Assembly: GCF_021134715.1 (NCBI RefSeq)
Contig: NC_060023.1
Location: 9,920,001 to 9,984,000 of the forward strand
Direction of reading: 5' to 3'
DNA length: 64,000 bases
From: Daphnia pulex
Lineage: Eukaryota; Arthropoda; Branchiopoda; Diplostraca; Daphniidae
Shown piece after piece: positions 32,953 to 47,100 of this stretch. Numbering within the stretch: the stretch's first letter is position 1; every line of letters begins with the position of its first letter. A program made the translations under genes and the position numbers. The notes beneath the pieces were generated by a model. The model did no database searches. It was given only the letters and a program-made list of their open reading frames with translations, and was not told where the DNA came from.

Positions 32953-35790
32953 TTAACGTTTACGATGACTAACCGGAAGAAGATGGAGATCGTCCAATTC
33001 TTTGAGTTGATGAAGACGTTCGCAAGCTCGCAGAGCAGCTGCGCGTTTGGCTAGACGTTTAGTTAACATAGGGTCACCAACTACTTCTCCTTGCAACGGC
33101 GAACTCTTTGGCAACAACAAACGGCACTGGAACAAAGCAATTTTCTCAGCAGGTTCTTTGGTAGAGAGGGGTTTAACCACGGGCAACTGTTTCATCAATT
33201 CCTTCATCTTTTTTAGCAATAACGGATCAGCTTTACTCTCATCCACTTCCTTGATGCTCCATCTGGGAACCAGGACAGATGCTCCGTAAGACACGAGTTG
33301 ACTGCAATACCTGTAAAAGATTCAATTTAGAAATCAAATGTTCAAAAAAGATAATAAATAGTAATAATTACCTGTTGACAAGCGATATGCTACTTTGTAA
33401 AGTAACTCGGGGTCCTTGGTTGCCATAAGGAGTGTAAGGTTCGATTATCTGACTAAATAGATTGTCTAGAATCGCGTCCTTGTCATCTTCAAAGTTACCC
33501 GTGGCTACGAGCTGCTGCTCGATAGCGTGGAAATGCGCCATATCTTCTAGGAATTTTTTTGAGTCACTACTACTCACCAGCATACAAAAAAAGGCTTTCT
33601 TAGACCTTGCTCGACCTGGCGTTATTTTTAAATGAAAATTACCCGTGAAATTTATTTTCTCAATAACTTCTAAATAATTGATTACCCTTTGTCTGGACGT
33701 AGTCGCAATAAGTTCTTATTTTATCAAACCGAACAATTAAATTGCATTCGGGGATGTCGACTCCTTCTTCCAGTACACTTGTGGCCACCAACAAGTTACA
33801 GTTACCCGATCGAAAATCTCTCATAATGTCCTTCTGATTCATATTGAGAATTTGCGTTTCTCTGAGGGACGAAGCGGAACCTGCCGCCTGGCCCATGGTG
33901 AACAAAGGTTTCACAAACTCTAGGTTCTCATCATGTTGCCGAATGTCCTGAAACGAGATAAAAAAAAGACTCAACAGTTATTCGCGAGTACAAAGTAACA
34001 AGAGATGCAGGGTGAAACCTTCAGGAAGTGATACAAGACACTGGCCACCGATCGTCTTTCAACGAAAATGATACCGCACATCTTGAATGCCCTGTACAAA
34101 GAGAGGACGCTAAAGTGATTCCACGAATTTCTTTTCTAAACAGAAACTTACTTTTCATCAGGCCTACAGCGTTTAGGGTTGAAGTTTTGTATAATATCCA
34201 ACAAGCGTATGACGTTAGGGTGGACAAACAACACTAAGCGTTCCTTTGCCGAGTATTTCGCAAAAACAGGAGCGCAAACATCTCTAAAAAACCACAAAAA
34301 CTAAATAAACTGTTTCCAAACGAAATGTTTAAAAAATGAATACTGAATTTTGTGACAGATATTTATCACTTTGTTGAAATCAGCACTTTGAGATCGACTT
34401 TTAGCTCCCATCAAAATAGGAATGTAAAGTTGTGCGCAGTGATAAGCACCGTACGGACCTGTTTTTTGTTTTTTTAAGGAAATGAAATCAACAACTATAA
34501 ATCGTAAAACCAAATATACCGAAATTTTCCAGGAGGAAGCCAATGTCTTTAAGTGCGTCGCATAATACTTCAATCTTGTTCGATTTTTTCCCGCCAAAAG
34601 TATTATTCAATCCAGATCCACTATAGTTTTGGGATAATTTTAAAAAGTCCTGGATCCATGACGACAACGTGCACGAAGCCAGTAAAGTCTCGATCAGTTT
34701 ACTCAACTCCTGTGAAACAGGATTCTGACCAATGTTGACGTCATCATACTGAAATATGACTTCGCAGGGTTTCGTAGAGGAGCTTATTACAAACGGGGTA
34801 GTCAGAACGACGTGAACTAACGAGGCAATTTGAATTTAAATTACCGGTAGACTGTCTGGACGTCGGATGGAATTCTAACGATGCAACCCATCGATTCAGA
34901 GAGTTGCTTGATTACGCCACGCACCTCTCGAGGCTTACACCGTTTTCTAAAGAGGGCCGCAGTAAGTCCGAGAATTTTTGGTCGCCGAGCAACTGATGAA
35001 AACGGAATCATTATTAGTTTAACCATTAATAGAGGATGAGGAAAATTCATTTTCTTTTACCGTCACAACTGCGCAGTTTCGTGAGTACTTGTTTCATGGG
35101 CGCGTCTTTCACTGCTGAGTGGCACTCGTCGAATACCAGCAAGTTGAGTTGGTAGGGGGAAAAGAAGGCGTGATTCAAAATATCCACAAAAATTTGAGCA
35201 GTCATCACTAGCACGTGATTAGTTTCAAATTCGGTTTCCCACCTGAAAGGGTTTTCAATTCAGAAAATTACAAACATTAGAACATACAAATAAAGAAAAA
35301 AAATGGAATCAAATATACTTTTGTTTGTCTCTCCCCCACATGTCCACACCCATACTCCCATAGAATTCTTTCACTTTTAAAAGAGTATGCTTCCTCAAAT
35401 ATGCAGCCTGTTGGATGGCCAGAACGATTGTAGGGACAAGAAACACTGTTCGCTTCCCTCCAGCACTTAATGATTTAGTGACTTCATGAGACTTTTCCTT
35501 AATAAGAAGGGCTGCTATGTATGTTTTGCCTGAACCAGTAGGCAAGTAAACTATAATATTTTCATCCAGGGCTGCTTGGAATAGTTCAATCTGAAAAATG
35601 GAAATGTTTTACGAATTTCACCAATTTTTACTTTACAATCATCACAATTTCACTATATTGCCAATAACGTATGCCATTGACTCAACTGCATTAAAACATC
35701 AAAAGAAAGTACCTGATAATCCCTAGGACTGAAAACTCCATCATCTTCATCTAGATGAATGTTCGCAACAGCAGCTTCTAATGCTTCCAT
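32953..35790 (-). CDS. Dicer-type helicase protein lacking PAZ and RNase III domains (708 aa)
   Basis: Eleven exons (minus): 35790-35713, 35590-35319, 35242-35061, 34992-34845, 34782-34520, 34458-34344, 34283-34152, 34091-34019, 33947-33686, 33615-33372, 33310-32953, all in phase (709 codons with stop). Motif I LPTGSGKT is at about residue 42, the DECH box at about 155 ([13 protein letters not shown]), motif III region ILGLTA follows, motif [17 protein letters not shown] at about 472, and motif VI QTKGRARSK at about 506. The Dicer-specific insert region ([10 protein letters not shown]) is present. From about 570 the DUF283/dimerisation domain follows, ending [20 protein letters not shown] and a stop. 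Canonical Dicers continue into PAZ and two RNase III domains of more than 1000 residues. None is seen downstream, where a PDE pseudogene lies instead. It may act as a dsRNA-binding ATPase. Exon 6-7 borders are the least certain. Confidence 0.88.
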
Positions 35791-36603
35791 GACTTTAGCA
35801 GTAATTTGGAAATGAAAAGAACAGCAATACATAAAAATTAAATTATGACATATAAAGCTATCATAGCATAGTCTGTGCTTCAAAGAACATGTTAAAAGGG
35901 GTATGCTTCATCGTTCCAGTCACAAAAGTTAGAAAATACTATAGTCACATGGTATCCTTGATTAGACATTTTGGTTTTTTTCATTTTGGCAAATTATCTA
36001 AGTATATGCAACAGTTAACTACTAGTGTTTGATTTATAATAATATACCTTGGATATTCAATCAAATGTTGAGTCTACTTGAATTATTCTCAAACACATAC
36101 GTTTCAAATGCATAACAAGCGTTTAGAACGTCTTATAGCATGCTCCAATTTCACGATTTGATGTTGTGAAATCGCAAGCTCGTCAGCGAGGACATCTGGC
36201 GAAAATAAAAAAAATATCAGTGTTAAATAAAAAAATGAGCTGATAATTAATGTGAATATTCTACGAATTATTTTCTAGAGTTGTAAAAGTTATTAATTTT
36301 ATCAAACCAAAAATGTCACGAACTCAAACTTGAATAATTTTCCCGCCATCTGAAAGTTTCCAGTTTCCAACACACTGCAACGAGCGCCACTTGATAAAAT
36401 CCAACAGAATTAAACGAGAAATCGATTTCGAGTCTTTGTACTAGTGTGAGGAGTGTTGCTATTTATTATTCAAGCGCTTTCATCAATGACATCCAAAAGA
36501 GGAGGAAGTAGCAAGCAAAAGACAAGTGAGGTGAACGGGAAAAAAAATGTGCTTTATTTTGATCCAAAAAGCGATTATTTTTTTTCGAAAAGGACGAGTT
36601 TGC
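35791..36603. other. Dicer-like gene 5' region and CCT7 3' flank
   Basis: Contains the probable 5' UTR and promoter of the minus-strand Dicer-like gene (35791-36400) and, below 36604, the CCT7 3' UTR. A second upstream coding exon of the Dicer-like gene cannot be excluded, but the ATG at 35790 suits the family N-terminus. Short + strand open frames at 36453-36930 are shadows of CCT7 exons. Confidence 0.45.
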
Positions 36604-39048
36604 TTAACGACGGCCACGGCCGGGAGGAGCTGGACCTTCACCGGATTTCGGGTTCTTGATGGTTTCGTCCACCGAGAGAATAAGACACGTCGCTTCGGAT
36701 GCAGCACTCAGTGCGTTGATCTTCACTAGTGACGGTTCCCAGACACACTTCTCCATGTTGTCTGCCACATCTTCGTTCAAAATGTCAACTCCCATCCAGC
36801 GGTTACCTTTTGATTTAAAAGACAAATTCTTGAATAACCATTTTTTAACTAGAGCATTACATTTCATTACCTTGGGCATGTTTCTGCCTCAACTTGTTCA
36901 AAATGTTGGTCGAATCGAATCCAGCGTTATCACATAGCTGCCGTGGAATGACCTCTAGGGCTCGAGCAATAGCGCTGATGAGCATCTGCTCTTTGCCGGC
37001 GATCGTGCGGGAAACATCGCGGAGATGTTTGGACAATTCCATTTCAATAGCTCCACCACCTAAGAATCAGTCAGATCAAATCAGTTAGAACCCACTGAGA
37101 TTCACAGTTCGATCAATTTAATTTTTACCAGCAACAACGGCATCGTTCTTCTTGGCTCGACGGACAATCATGATGGCATCGTGAAGGGATCGTTCAGTTT
37201 CTTCCATAAACTGTTCAGCTCCACCACGAATGATGATGGTGCAAGTTTTGGCTTGAGGGCAACCTTTGAAAAGGTTGAACCTAATCGAAATAGAATAGTT
37301 AAATGATAAAATGGGTCAAGAACCAAATGATAACTTGATTAGATACCTGTCACCGCCGATTTGACTCTCTTCGAAATGTTGACAGGTTCCGAGGACGGAG
37401 TCGCCGAGATCAGCCACAGTCGTCAGAATTGAACCACCGCAAGCTTTCATGGTACGTTTAAGATCTTCATCGGGAACACGGCCGGCGCAGAACATGTCAC
37501 GGTCGGCGAAATACTGGGTGGCGACGTCTCCAATTGGAAGTTTGGAAAGGACAACTTTAGCACCGCTCAAATGAAGTTTCTCCAGTTTGTCGTACAAAAT
37601 GGTCCATTCGGCATCGACGACTTTTTGATATTCCTGTTCACGAAAGAGATGCGTCGTTATACATTTTTATTAAAGTCATAATCGCCAAAATGTTGATTAC
37701 CTCGACGTTCTCGAGACGAACTTCGGCATTGTCGCGTTCAGCCTTGAGCTCCAGCTCAATGTTGAGCAGAGCAATTTTGGGATCAGTGTACTGTTTGGGC
37801 TGCATTTCAAAACCAGCGTATGAGAAGGTTTTCTTGAAGGCAACACCGGCAACAAGGAGTGTGTCCTAATATTCAACAGGAATTTGTTAAGTTTTACAGT
37901 TCAATTTTATACAAAAGGGTCCACTCACTTCCAGCGCTCCACCAGGTACTTTCTTGATGCCAATCATGTTGAGGGGAAGCAGATCATCAAGCATCAGGAC
38001 AGCATCGACAACCATCTTGGAGAAGAAATCTTTCTGTTGGTTGATCAGCTTGGAGCCCATAGCAGTAGCAGCACATTTCTCAAGCAACTGTCTCAGTTCT
38101 GTTTCATCATCTTTCTTGGGCTGTAAATACAAATGGATTTTAAACAAAATTGATGAGAATGCATTTGAGTTTGTTTCTAAGGTTACCTTCTCAGCAATTT
38201 CGTTGATGAATTGAACTGCTAGCTGTGTAGCTCTACGGACACCGCGAATGATGATTTGGGAGTGAACACCTTCCTCTACAAATGGTTTCATTTGCTTGAG
38301 AAATTCTCCAGCCAAGATGACCACACTGGTGGTACCATCTCCCACTTCCGCATCTTGAGACTTTGCAATGTCAACCAGAGTTTTGGCTGCCGGGTGAACA
38401 ACGTCAAGTAGCTTCATGATAGTTGCTCCATCGTTAGAGATTGTGGCTTTCCCACCCATATCAACCATCAATTTGTCCATGCCCCTGGGGCCAAGAGTTG
38501 TTCGAACACAGTCGACAATAGCCTGGTTTAGGAAGATAACCTTTAAATTCAGAAATTAATTCTCGGACAAAACAAAATTTCCATACCTGGCAGGCATTGA
38601 TATTTGAAATGATCTGGGATCTTCCTTGAGAAGCTTCAGTCCCCTCCTTCAACAGGATGATCTGTGGTTGCTATTGATCAAAATGAAAAGATTGATAAAT
38701 TTTTAAAAAAATATTGACTTTTCGTTGATCATGACAAAGGAAAGTTTTTTTTGTGAATTTTTTAAAACACACCAAGTTTTAATCTTACACCACAAGGCAA
38801 AATGTTTAATGCATTCAGGATTTTAACGAAAAACCAAGCCTTTGAACCTTTAAAACCCAAAAGTTTACTCGACGACATAAATTAATGAAACGTCATGTGC
38901 TTGTCATGGGGCGGGGATTGTCATGCACGTGCCGTCTGATTCTTCCCACAATAAAAGAGCATAAAACCCGAGTGAAATTCCATTTCAATCTCGAGTATTC
39001 AATTCAACACATTATTTCGTAATTAAATAGGACAAGGTTAGTTACCAT
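36604..39048 (-). CDS. CCT7: T-complex protein 1 subunit eta (CCT7), cytosolic chaperonin subunit (536 aa)
   Basis: Nine coding exons (minus): 39048-39046 (ATG only), 38670-38587, 38522-38187, 38120-37929, 37865-37701, 37633-37347, 37280-37129, 37059-36871, 36806-36604, totalling 537 codons. Group II chaperonin motifs are present: [24 protein letters not shown], the [10 protein letters not shown] nucleotide-binding loop, [17 protein letters not shown], the apical domain with [30 protein letters not shown], and the C-terminal [17 protein letters not shown] and VDETIKNP before a Gly/Arg-rich tail. Eta-specific features ([26 protein letters not shown]) identify the subunit. It works in the eight-subunit TRiC ring that folds actin and tubulin. 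The first coding exon holds only the start codon. Confidence 0.96.
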
Positions 39049-42000
39049 TTTTGCTAGAAATTATGTGTAGGAACAATCGGCACACCGGTTCTGCACGTTG
39101 GACTTTTTTACGGAACGGAGAATAGCAGAAGACCCCAGAAAATGCATGACTAGCACGAGAGGCTATATCGATTATTATATCGATTATTGAATCGCCAATT
39201 GTTTAATCGTGCATCGAATACCCAACGTCAAAATAAAATTACATTTCGTATCTTTTTGTTTTGTTTTAATTCTTTTCAGTATATTGAAAATGTCAACTCG
39301 TCTAACATTTGCATTACATCTCCCGTTTTTAATACCTGGCAGGCTGGCACGAACGGGCTATAATATATATCTCTAATCTAATGCATTGAGAAAATGTACC
39401 GTTTTTAATCAAAAGACACACGTAGGTATATATATATGAAGCAGCAAGCCCTTGATCATCTTATTAGATTGTTATTACACGAGTGGAAGAAGAGACGACT
39501 CCCGTTCGTGATTGGCTATATATCGCGGTTGCTCTCCGGCCGCTCCTTTTTCATTATTAATTCCCGTCCGTCGGGAATATGCTCGAGGCATTTCAAAAAC
39601 CCAATCATCGAGCATTTAGCTCCTGGCGCACATGTTAGTAAAAAAAAAATTAAACTTTGATTTGATTTTTGATCATTTTTTAAATAATATTTATACAAAG
39701 AGATGTGAATGAATGACACTAGAGGGCCATCAGACCATACATTTTAAAAAATAGCCAGATTTTTATTATTTAAAAGTTCAAGAATGTTCAGCATTTTTTT
39801 CTTTATTGATTTGCATGTATATAACTGCACGCTGCTGCTGCTATCATTATTATTGGGATATAATATAAAACGTGCTGTGCAGCGTTGCCCAGTCTAAGAA
39901 AGGGTTATTGGATATATGAGTGTAATTGGATTGTATATATATATTCTGCATCTCCTTTCAACTCCCCCCTGTATTTATTATTATTATTCTATTGTCAAAA
40001 TATTGCCTAGCTCAGCGAATAATAACACCAGACAAAGCCGGAAAAATTCGCTCTCCTCCGCGACGTGCCAATTCCCGTTGGCATTCACGTTTTCTTCTCC
40101 GCGTCTATAGTATACATTTTTTATTCACGACTATAACATAATGGCACGACAGCATAGCTTTTTGTTGCGCGTCGTCTGCCGCATTATTACGCAATAATTA
40201 TCAGCCGAAGACGAATTTCAAATCACCAGCAAATAACAAGAAGAATAATAACAACGCGACGCCCATAATAATAATGGGTGGGAAATAATACACCATCGAA
40301 TGATGTGCTGCTGTGTAAAAGGCTATATATTCGTTCCAGCGGAGCGTGAAATTATTTATTACCTATACCGAAAAATATTTTGCCGTGCGCGAGTATAGTT
40401 GATTGGAAATCGGAATCCGATAGCATCGATTCCCGATGATGATGCAGAGTAGATATATACATATAGTATCTGGCGTACACAGTGCCCGGGGATGCCTTTA
40501 TATATGGATCCTCGGGATCGAAAGTGCACACGCCGCTGCCGGCTGAATCGGGAAAAAAAAGAAAACGGAATAGACGCGCGTGCTTTATCGACCGACATCA
40601 GACACAGCACATAGACGAAACATCAATATGATCTATATGACAGATAGAGCAATACAGCAACGAATTGCAGCAGCAATAGCTGATTGCTGTTGGATGCCCC
40701 ACAGCAGCATCAAAGTTGATATTACTATAGAGACCTCCATGCAATTCTCCGCAGTTAATTTCAGTAGACAATAATAAGCACAGCAGCAATTTCGTTTTAG
40801 ACCTTTTTCTTATTTTATTACATTAAGGAAATGCTTTTGTATTACTGGCGTATAAGTTAAGATTCGGAATACTTCTATTAACTCTCTCTCTGGCTTTATA
40901 TAAAATAGACACAGAGAAAATGGGGATCAAAATCAAAAAAATCTTCTTTTCGCTCCTTGATTCTTTTACTATTAGACGTAGCCGGTCGGATGCTGCTGCT
41001 GCTGCTGCTGCTGCCGGATTTTCCTCTTCTCATCAGTACATTCAACGCAGCACAAGTATATTATATAACAAAAAAGGCTTTTCAGCTGCTGCATATATAC
41101 GGTTTACTGCACCAGCAGCAGCAGCAGCAGCACTCTTTTTCACACATCAGACAGCAGCAGCCCTTATATAGATAAATCTAAATTGCTTTCGGGCTAATTC
41201 ACATTTAATATATCTGCCAACAGCCTACATGTAGTTATTATATACAGCACAATTTATTTCCTTTTCAAAGACTATATAGAAATAGATCTAATATATAGGC
41301 CTACGCTGAAAACTTTGGATGAAGGCGGGTGCATAACATCTGTGATGAATACAAAATGGCGGCAGCCTATTTAATATACTAATATATAATAGGTTTAATC
41401 GCAATTACATCAACTGTGTGTATTTCAGCAGCATTCGAGAGTGCTCTATCGATCCACCTCGTTTTGCGGGAGCAGCAGCCAAAAGAAATGGCGCGGGATG
41501 AGGAAAGAGCTAGAAAACTTTTTTACTGCAACATCTCAGGCGATTGATTTCCTCATATCTTTTTTTTTTCTTCTTCTTCTTCTTTTTTTATATTTTTTCC
41601 CGATCCTCAGCAGCAGCAGCAGCATCGGTCGCCGGGGAACTATCTCTTTCTTCTTCCGTGAATGCGTGTTGGCCCTTTGCCAGCAAATGAAGAATATATA
41701 AAAGGGAGGGGAAGAGCTCCTCCTTTTGTGTCGTGACATTCGTGATCGATCGATCGTCTATACACACACACTTTACAAGATGAACAGCGGCAGCAGCAGC
41801 GAATAAAGAAGAAAAAAAAACGGGAATTGCTATGCTACACGATATATAGGTATATCTATAATATTATCTCTTTATGTATAGAAGATGATGTAACTCTAAT
41901 CTGCTGTATAGTATATATAATAAAAATCGATATTGTCGGTGATTTGTTTGCGGCCTATATATATCCATTGCCAACCGACCGTGAAATTTCGCGGAAATCC

Positions 42001-44192
42001 ACCAAGAAAATCTTCCAATTAAACAATTGATGTGATGGGGGGAGGGCTATAATCGTCTACTTGTATAGATATTATTAATATGGGAAATGTGTGATCTATT
42101 CTGCTGGCGATCAGCAGTGTGGGCTATATATTCATGATCGATCAGAATAAAAAAAGGGATAGGCCTACACAGCAGAGCGCGAAATTCAATTAGAAATTAA
42201 GATTTATATTTATTATATATACAGGCTACACGTCGTGAACTTTCTTACATAATATATATCCTCGATATATATATACGAGACTTTCTTTTTAATTGATATG
42301 GATGAGCTAGTTGTTAATGGAACTATAACGTGCCGGCTGCCCACCTCACGCATCTCATCGGCACTCTGTCAATTAGCCGCGAAAAAAGAAAAAGTTTCGT
42401 ATGGGACGCGCTTGCTGCAGTGATCATCAGCGGCAGAACTTTTTCTTTTTTATTCCTTTTTCATTTAAATGTAACAACTCCCGCGTGAATAGTTCCAGCA
42501 GCCGCCCTGTATCTCTTCTACAGCAGCTCATTTTATAAATTTTAAATTATATTTAAAAAGGAATCAACGATATTTATCCTCCTTAATTTATGTAATAATA
42601 ATTGAATCATTAATAAGAAGCGACATGGTTTGATTTGTTGAAATTATATTGAAACCCAAGACAGAGAGAGAGAGTTAGAGAGAGAGAATGGGGACAACAA
42701 TGAAAAGAATAATAATAATGTCAAGATTATAAAGATAAGAGAGAGAGAGAGAGGAGAATGGAAAGATAATAATAATAATAATGACGATAAATGCGATGAC
42801 ACTATACAATAAAGGCTACGTCGGATCGTTGGATTTTTCAGAAAAAATTTTGTCATCCCATCTTTTCTTCTCATCTTCTTTTCGAAATATATATATAAAA
42901 CTCGGGCAAATATTGATGGAACACGTGCGCGACAAATGCGCACGTTACATCATCATATAAATAGCGCGCGAAATATATACATGAATTCAAAAGAAAACGA
43001 TCTCTACAATGGAATGATTAATTTTTTTGTTTTTTTTTGTTTGTTTTAAATATATATAATAACAGCAGGCGCGGTGTAAAACACACACAGACACACACAA
43101 TTACACAGCACACACATGACTAGTTTTTTTGTTGTTATATATTTTCGAATTGGTTTGTTTGTGAGGGAGAGGGGGGTTGTTTGTTTGTTGTTGAGATGGG
43201 GTTATAATATATATCAAATGATAGAGAGCCTATTAAATGATAATTGCTGTATACATAATAATATAATACTTGGGCCTATATAATAAACTCTCTCTCTCTT
43301 CTTTCTTTCTCCTTTTTTGATAATAATAATAATAATATGATGGGGGGAGGGGGGCGGGGGCCAACAGAGAAGAATCTACAAACGAGAGTGTAATATATCG
43401 CGAACAAAACAACAGTGTGTGGAATATTTTTTTTGTTTTTTTTTTCATCTTATTTCTTTTTTTGAAATATTATTATCATATATGTTTACTCTCACAGCGG
43501 GCATCCAGAGCAGCAGCAGCAGAGCACATATACAACCAACAACAACCAACAACAACAACGAGGATATATATAATATAAAAAATTACATGGAACGGAATTC
43601 AAAACTTAACTAATTCATTTTTCTTTTAATTAAAAAAAATTATTTTTTTTGTGGGTTTTAATTGTTTTTTTTCTCACTCGAGATGGAATACTTTTTGGGG
43701 GAATGGGAAATTTTTGGGAATTTTTTTTTTCACGTGTGTATAAAAAGAAATTTTTTTGGTTGGTATATTGAATTAAAAAAAAAAATTTTTTTAATTTTTT
43801 GTTTGACGCCCCAAAATTGTTTTGGTTTTATTTTTGTTTGCCCTTTTTATTTTTAATGTTTTTGCATAGTTTAGCTCGTCGTTGCTTCGCTGGAGGAATC
43901 GCCTACCCACCCAAATTCAATTGTAAAAAAATGACACACCTTTGGAATATAATCTGCTGTAGTATCTTGTGTGTGTCGATTAAAATATTTTTGGATATAA
44001 GAGTTATCCCTCGTCTCTGCTATAGATGAAGTTCGATATTTTGTTTGTTTTTTTGGGTGGGATGGAAATTATTTTTTGTTATTTCTTTGGGGCTGATTGG
44101 GGGGCATCAATTTCCCATCATTTGAATGTTTTATATCATAAGAGGAGGAAGTTACATGTGGTGTGTGTAGAGTCGGTGGGGCTTTTTATTCC
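39049..44192. other. gene-less AT-rich region with microsatellites
   Basis: CCT7 5' UTR/promoter is at the left edge and the complexin 3' UTR at the right edge (minus). The rest is AT-rich with many TATATA runs, CAG/CTG trinucleotide runs (for example 40993-41013, 41113-41131 and 41610-41622), GA/CT runs (42664-42760, 43288-43310) and G-rich spots (43340-43360). No open frame resembles a protein family. Confidence 0.6.
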
Positions 44193-47100
44193 TCACTGAA
44201 TGACGCACTTGCTCTCGATCTGCGACTTCCACTCGTTCACCTGGGTCTCCAACGTGTTTTTCAATTCTACGAAAAATTTAGATTTTCATCAATCGATAAA
44301 TTATTTTATAATTAAAAATTAAAATTAAATTCATTTATAATAAATAAAAAAAGAGTTCAATGTATTATTTATTAAATATTATACTTGTCAATTCGTCCTG
44401 GTCGGCTTCTTCGGCTTCTTTGGCCAATTCCTCGGGCGTCTTCTTCTTGCGCATCAGCGGATTGTCCGGCTCCTTTTGAGTCTCGGCTTCAGGAGCTTCT
44501 TCCTTTTTCTTGATATTGTACTGCCCAACAATGTAACAATAATAATAGAATATAATCGAATCACATTTCGATATAATATATAAGGCATTTTAAAAGACTG
44601 GCGCTATATTATTATATAGGTCCAGCAGTATAGCCAATTATAACCGAGCGAATAGAGTGCTGCTGCTGGCCTGCGGGTAAAACGCCATCGGCAATAATCA
44701 ATCGCCTGCGGTCAAACATCTAAACAACTCTCTAAAAGACGTTCCAGACGGCTAATAGTTGTAAACAATAAAACAAAGAAGGGAAAAAATAAAACACAAT
44801 TCACGTCGAGACACGCATTGATCCCCCAGCAGCACCATCACAGTCATGGCCGACTACATACTACTCATCGATCCAGCAGCAGCAGCAGCAACAGCCAGCG
44901 TTATATTTTATATGTCTATACAATCATCAACCAATAAGAAAAATAAAAGTCTTTTTATTTTTTCCTTATATCTGGCCGCGGCTGTGCTGAAACAAAAGTT
45001 TATATACAAGGACATCCCAATTGAACTGAAGACGATTTAGCCTGCTGCTGCTGCTTATATGCTGTGGGAACTCCCCCATTGTATTATGTGAGCTGGGAGG
45101 GCTATTGCACAGTGATAAATCGATTGAACACAAGCGACGACCGAGGAATTATCGATCCCCCTCGTCTCGCTGCTGGGCAGCAGCAATATATATGGGCGGT
45201 GCCCGGCTTTCTGGCTGGTTTACACGGCATTTATACACAGAAGAAAGTTGTGTGTGTGTGTGGGAAAAATATGGATTCTTTCTTAACTTTTGCTTGTCAT
45301 CTCCTTCTCTAGCACCCTCTACATAGCCCCAAAATGGATTATATGATATTTTGGTTAAGTTTAAGTAGGCTATATCTAGGGCAATGCACAGCACACAGCA
45401 GGATATAATAGAAGCACTTTATGGAGGCTGCTGCTGCTGTGTGTGTTCTTTTTTATTGGAACATTTCGAGCCTTTTGTTTTCTTTGCTGTCCAAATCCTT
45501 ATATATATATATACTATATACACATTGTGTTTAACGAACCAAAATGTATTTATTTAACTGTATTATATACATTTATCTGCTCCTACTGTATATATATATA
45601 TCTAAGCGGCGATCGATATTATATAGCTCTGCTGCTGCTGCCCAGTTTTATCTATCCCAAGATATATAGTATATATGTGCTGTTCTCTCTCTCTCCCCTT
45701 CGCTCGTGTGTGCTATATATCTCAGCTGCAACGGACCGGAACGCTCTTCTTCCGCGTCTCGTTTCCAGCTAAAGCAGCAGAGATATATATCTCTTTTGCT
45801 GGCCATTTTCTTTTTCTTTCTGTGGCTATCTAGCTCTCCTTGTTTATATTCCCTTTTTTGGCTTTATAGCTGCTGTCCAGCTTCTTCTTCTTCTTCTGCC
45901 AGCAGAAAAAGAAGGGTGGGGGGATTTAAGTTGAAATCATCTTGGAACTCTGCCACCAGTCTCACAGAGTGACACACAAAAGAGCAGCAGCAGCTCGTCT
46001 GATGGAATTAAAAATTTGATAGTCATATATAAGACCCCCAGCCAGCTATAGCCGACTATAGCATACATAAGCAAGAAATTCCTAGACTATGTGTGTGTGT
46101 GGAGATGTCGAAAAGTTTCTATTCTTTATAGGACGCGCTGCTGCTGCTGTCATCTCCCCTTGATCCCCCCCACACAACATCACAAGGATTTTCAAAGGGA
46201 TTTCTTTTTTTCTTATTATTATTCCCAGACGAAGAAGAAGAGTCGACGACGACGACGACGACTTTTCTGTGTATAAAAAGTGATTTGCACCCCACGAGAT
46301 CAAAGCTTTTCTTTGCTGCTATAGGGGTGGGGGGATGACGACTTTTATATTATCGCAGACTTTTATATATTTGGCTGTGGGCTCTGCTGCTGCTGTTGTC
46401 GCTTAGACATTTGAAACTTTCCTTTTTTTTTCACGTTAGTGACTTTGGAGATTTGTCCTGGTGGCTTCTCGCAATGTGCAGCAGCAGCAAGCAAGGCTTT
46501 TGATATACATGTATAATGGTGGCCGCGAAAAGAAACAATAGCTCTTGAAGTATATGTGTACTATATCTATTTCTCTATTGTATCGTTTGCTGATGCCAAA
46601 TGAACTAATGGGTCTTTGCCTATTATGTCTCAAAAGTTTTGATTTGAACTGTGCTGGACAATGGACACAAAACCATGACATATTATATATATACTGGTGC
46701 TTTGGGGATTTATAGATCCTTTTCATACATGTGCTGTCTGTAGGCTATGTAAATTGATCGGAATGGAATTTTTGGATTTAATCCCGGCCGCATTTAATAC
46801 ATAATATTATCCTATATATATCTGAAATGATCGATATAGGACACACACATCAGCAAGAAACTTTTTTGTTTCTGTGTCACGCCACAGCACCGAACAAAAC
46901 TTGTGTCTCAGATCAAAATCTAAAAACGATGCACATGTTCACGTCACGCTCTATTCTCGTCAGTCTACACACAATCTAGCTATATAAATATTTATTTACT
47001 ATTTTATATTAGATATATATAAATATTCTAATATAACTTTTTCTTTTCCTTTTCTTTCTGTACATCAGAGAGACATCAGGGCGATACTATTTATTTTGTG

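Noticed and set aside
40920-41171. Ala- and Leu-rich short ORFs in the CAG/CTG region
   Set aside because: Translations of trinucleotide runs in a gene-less tract, with no conserved motif or plausible gene structure.
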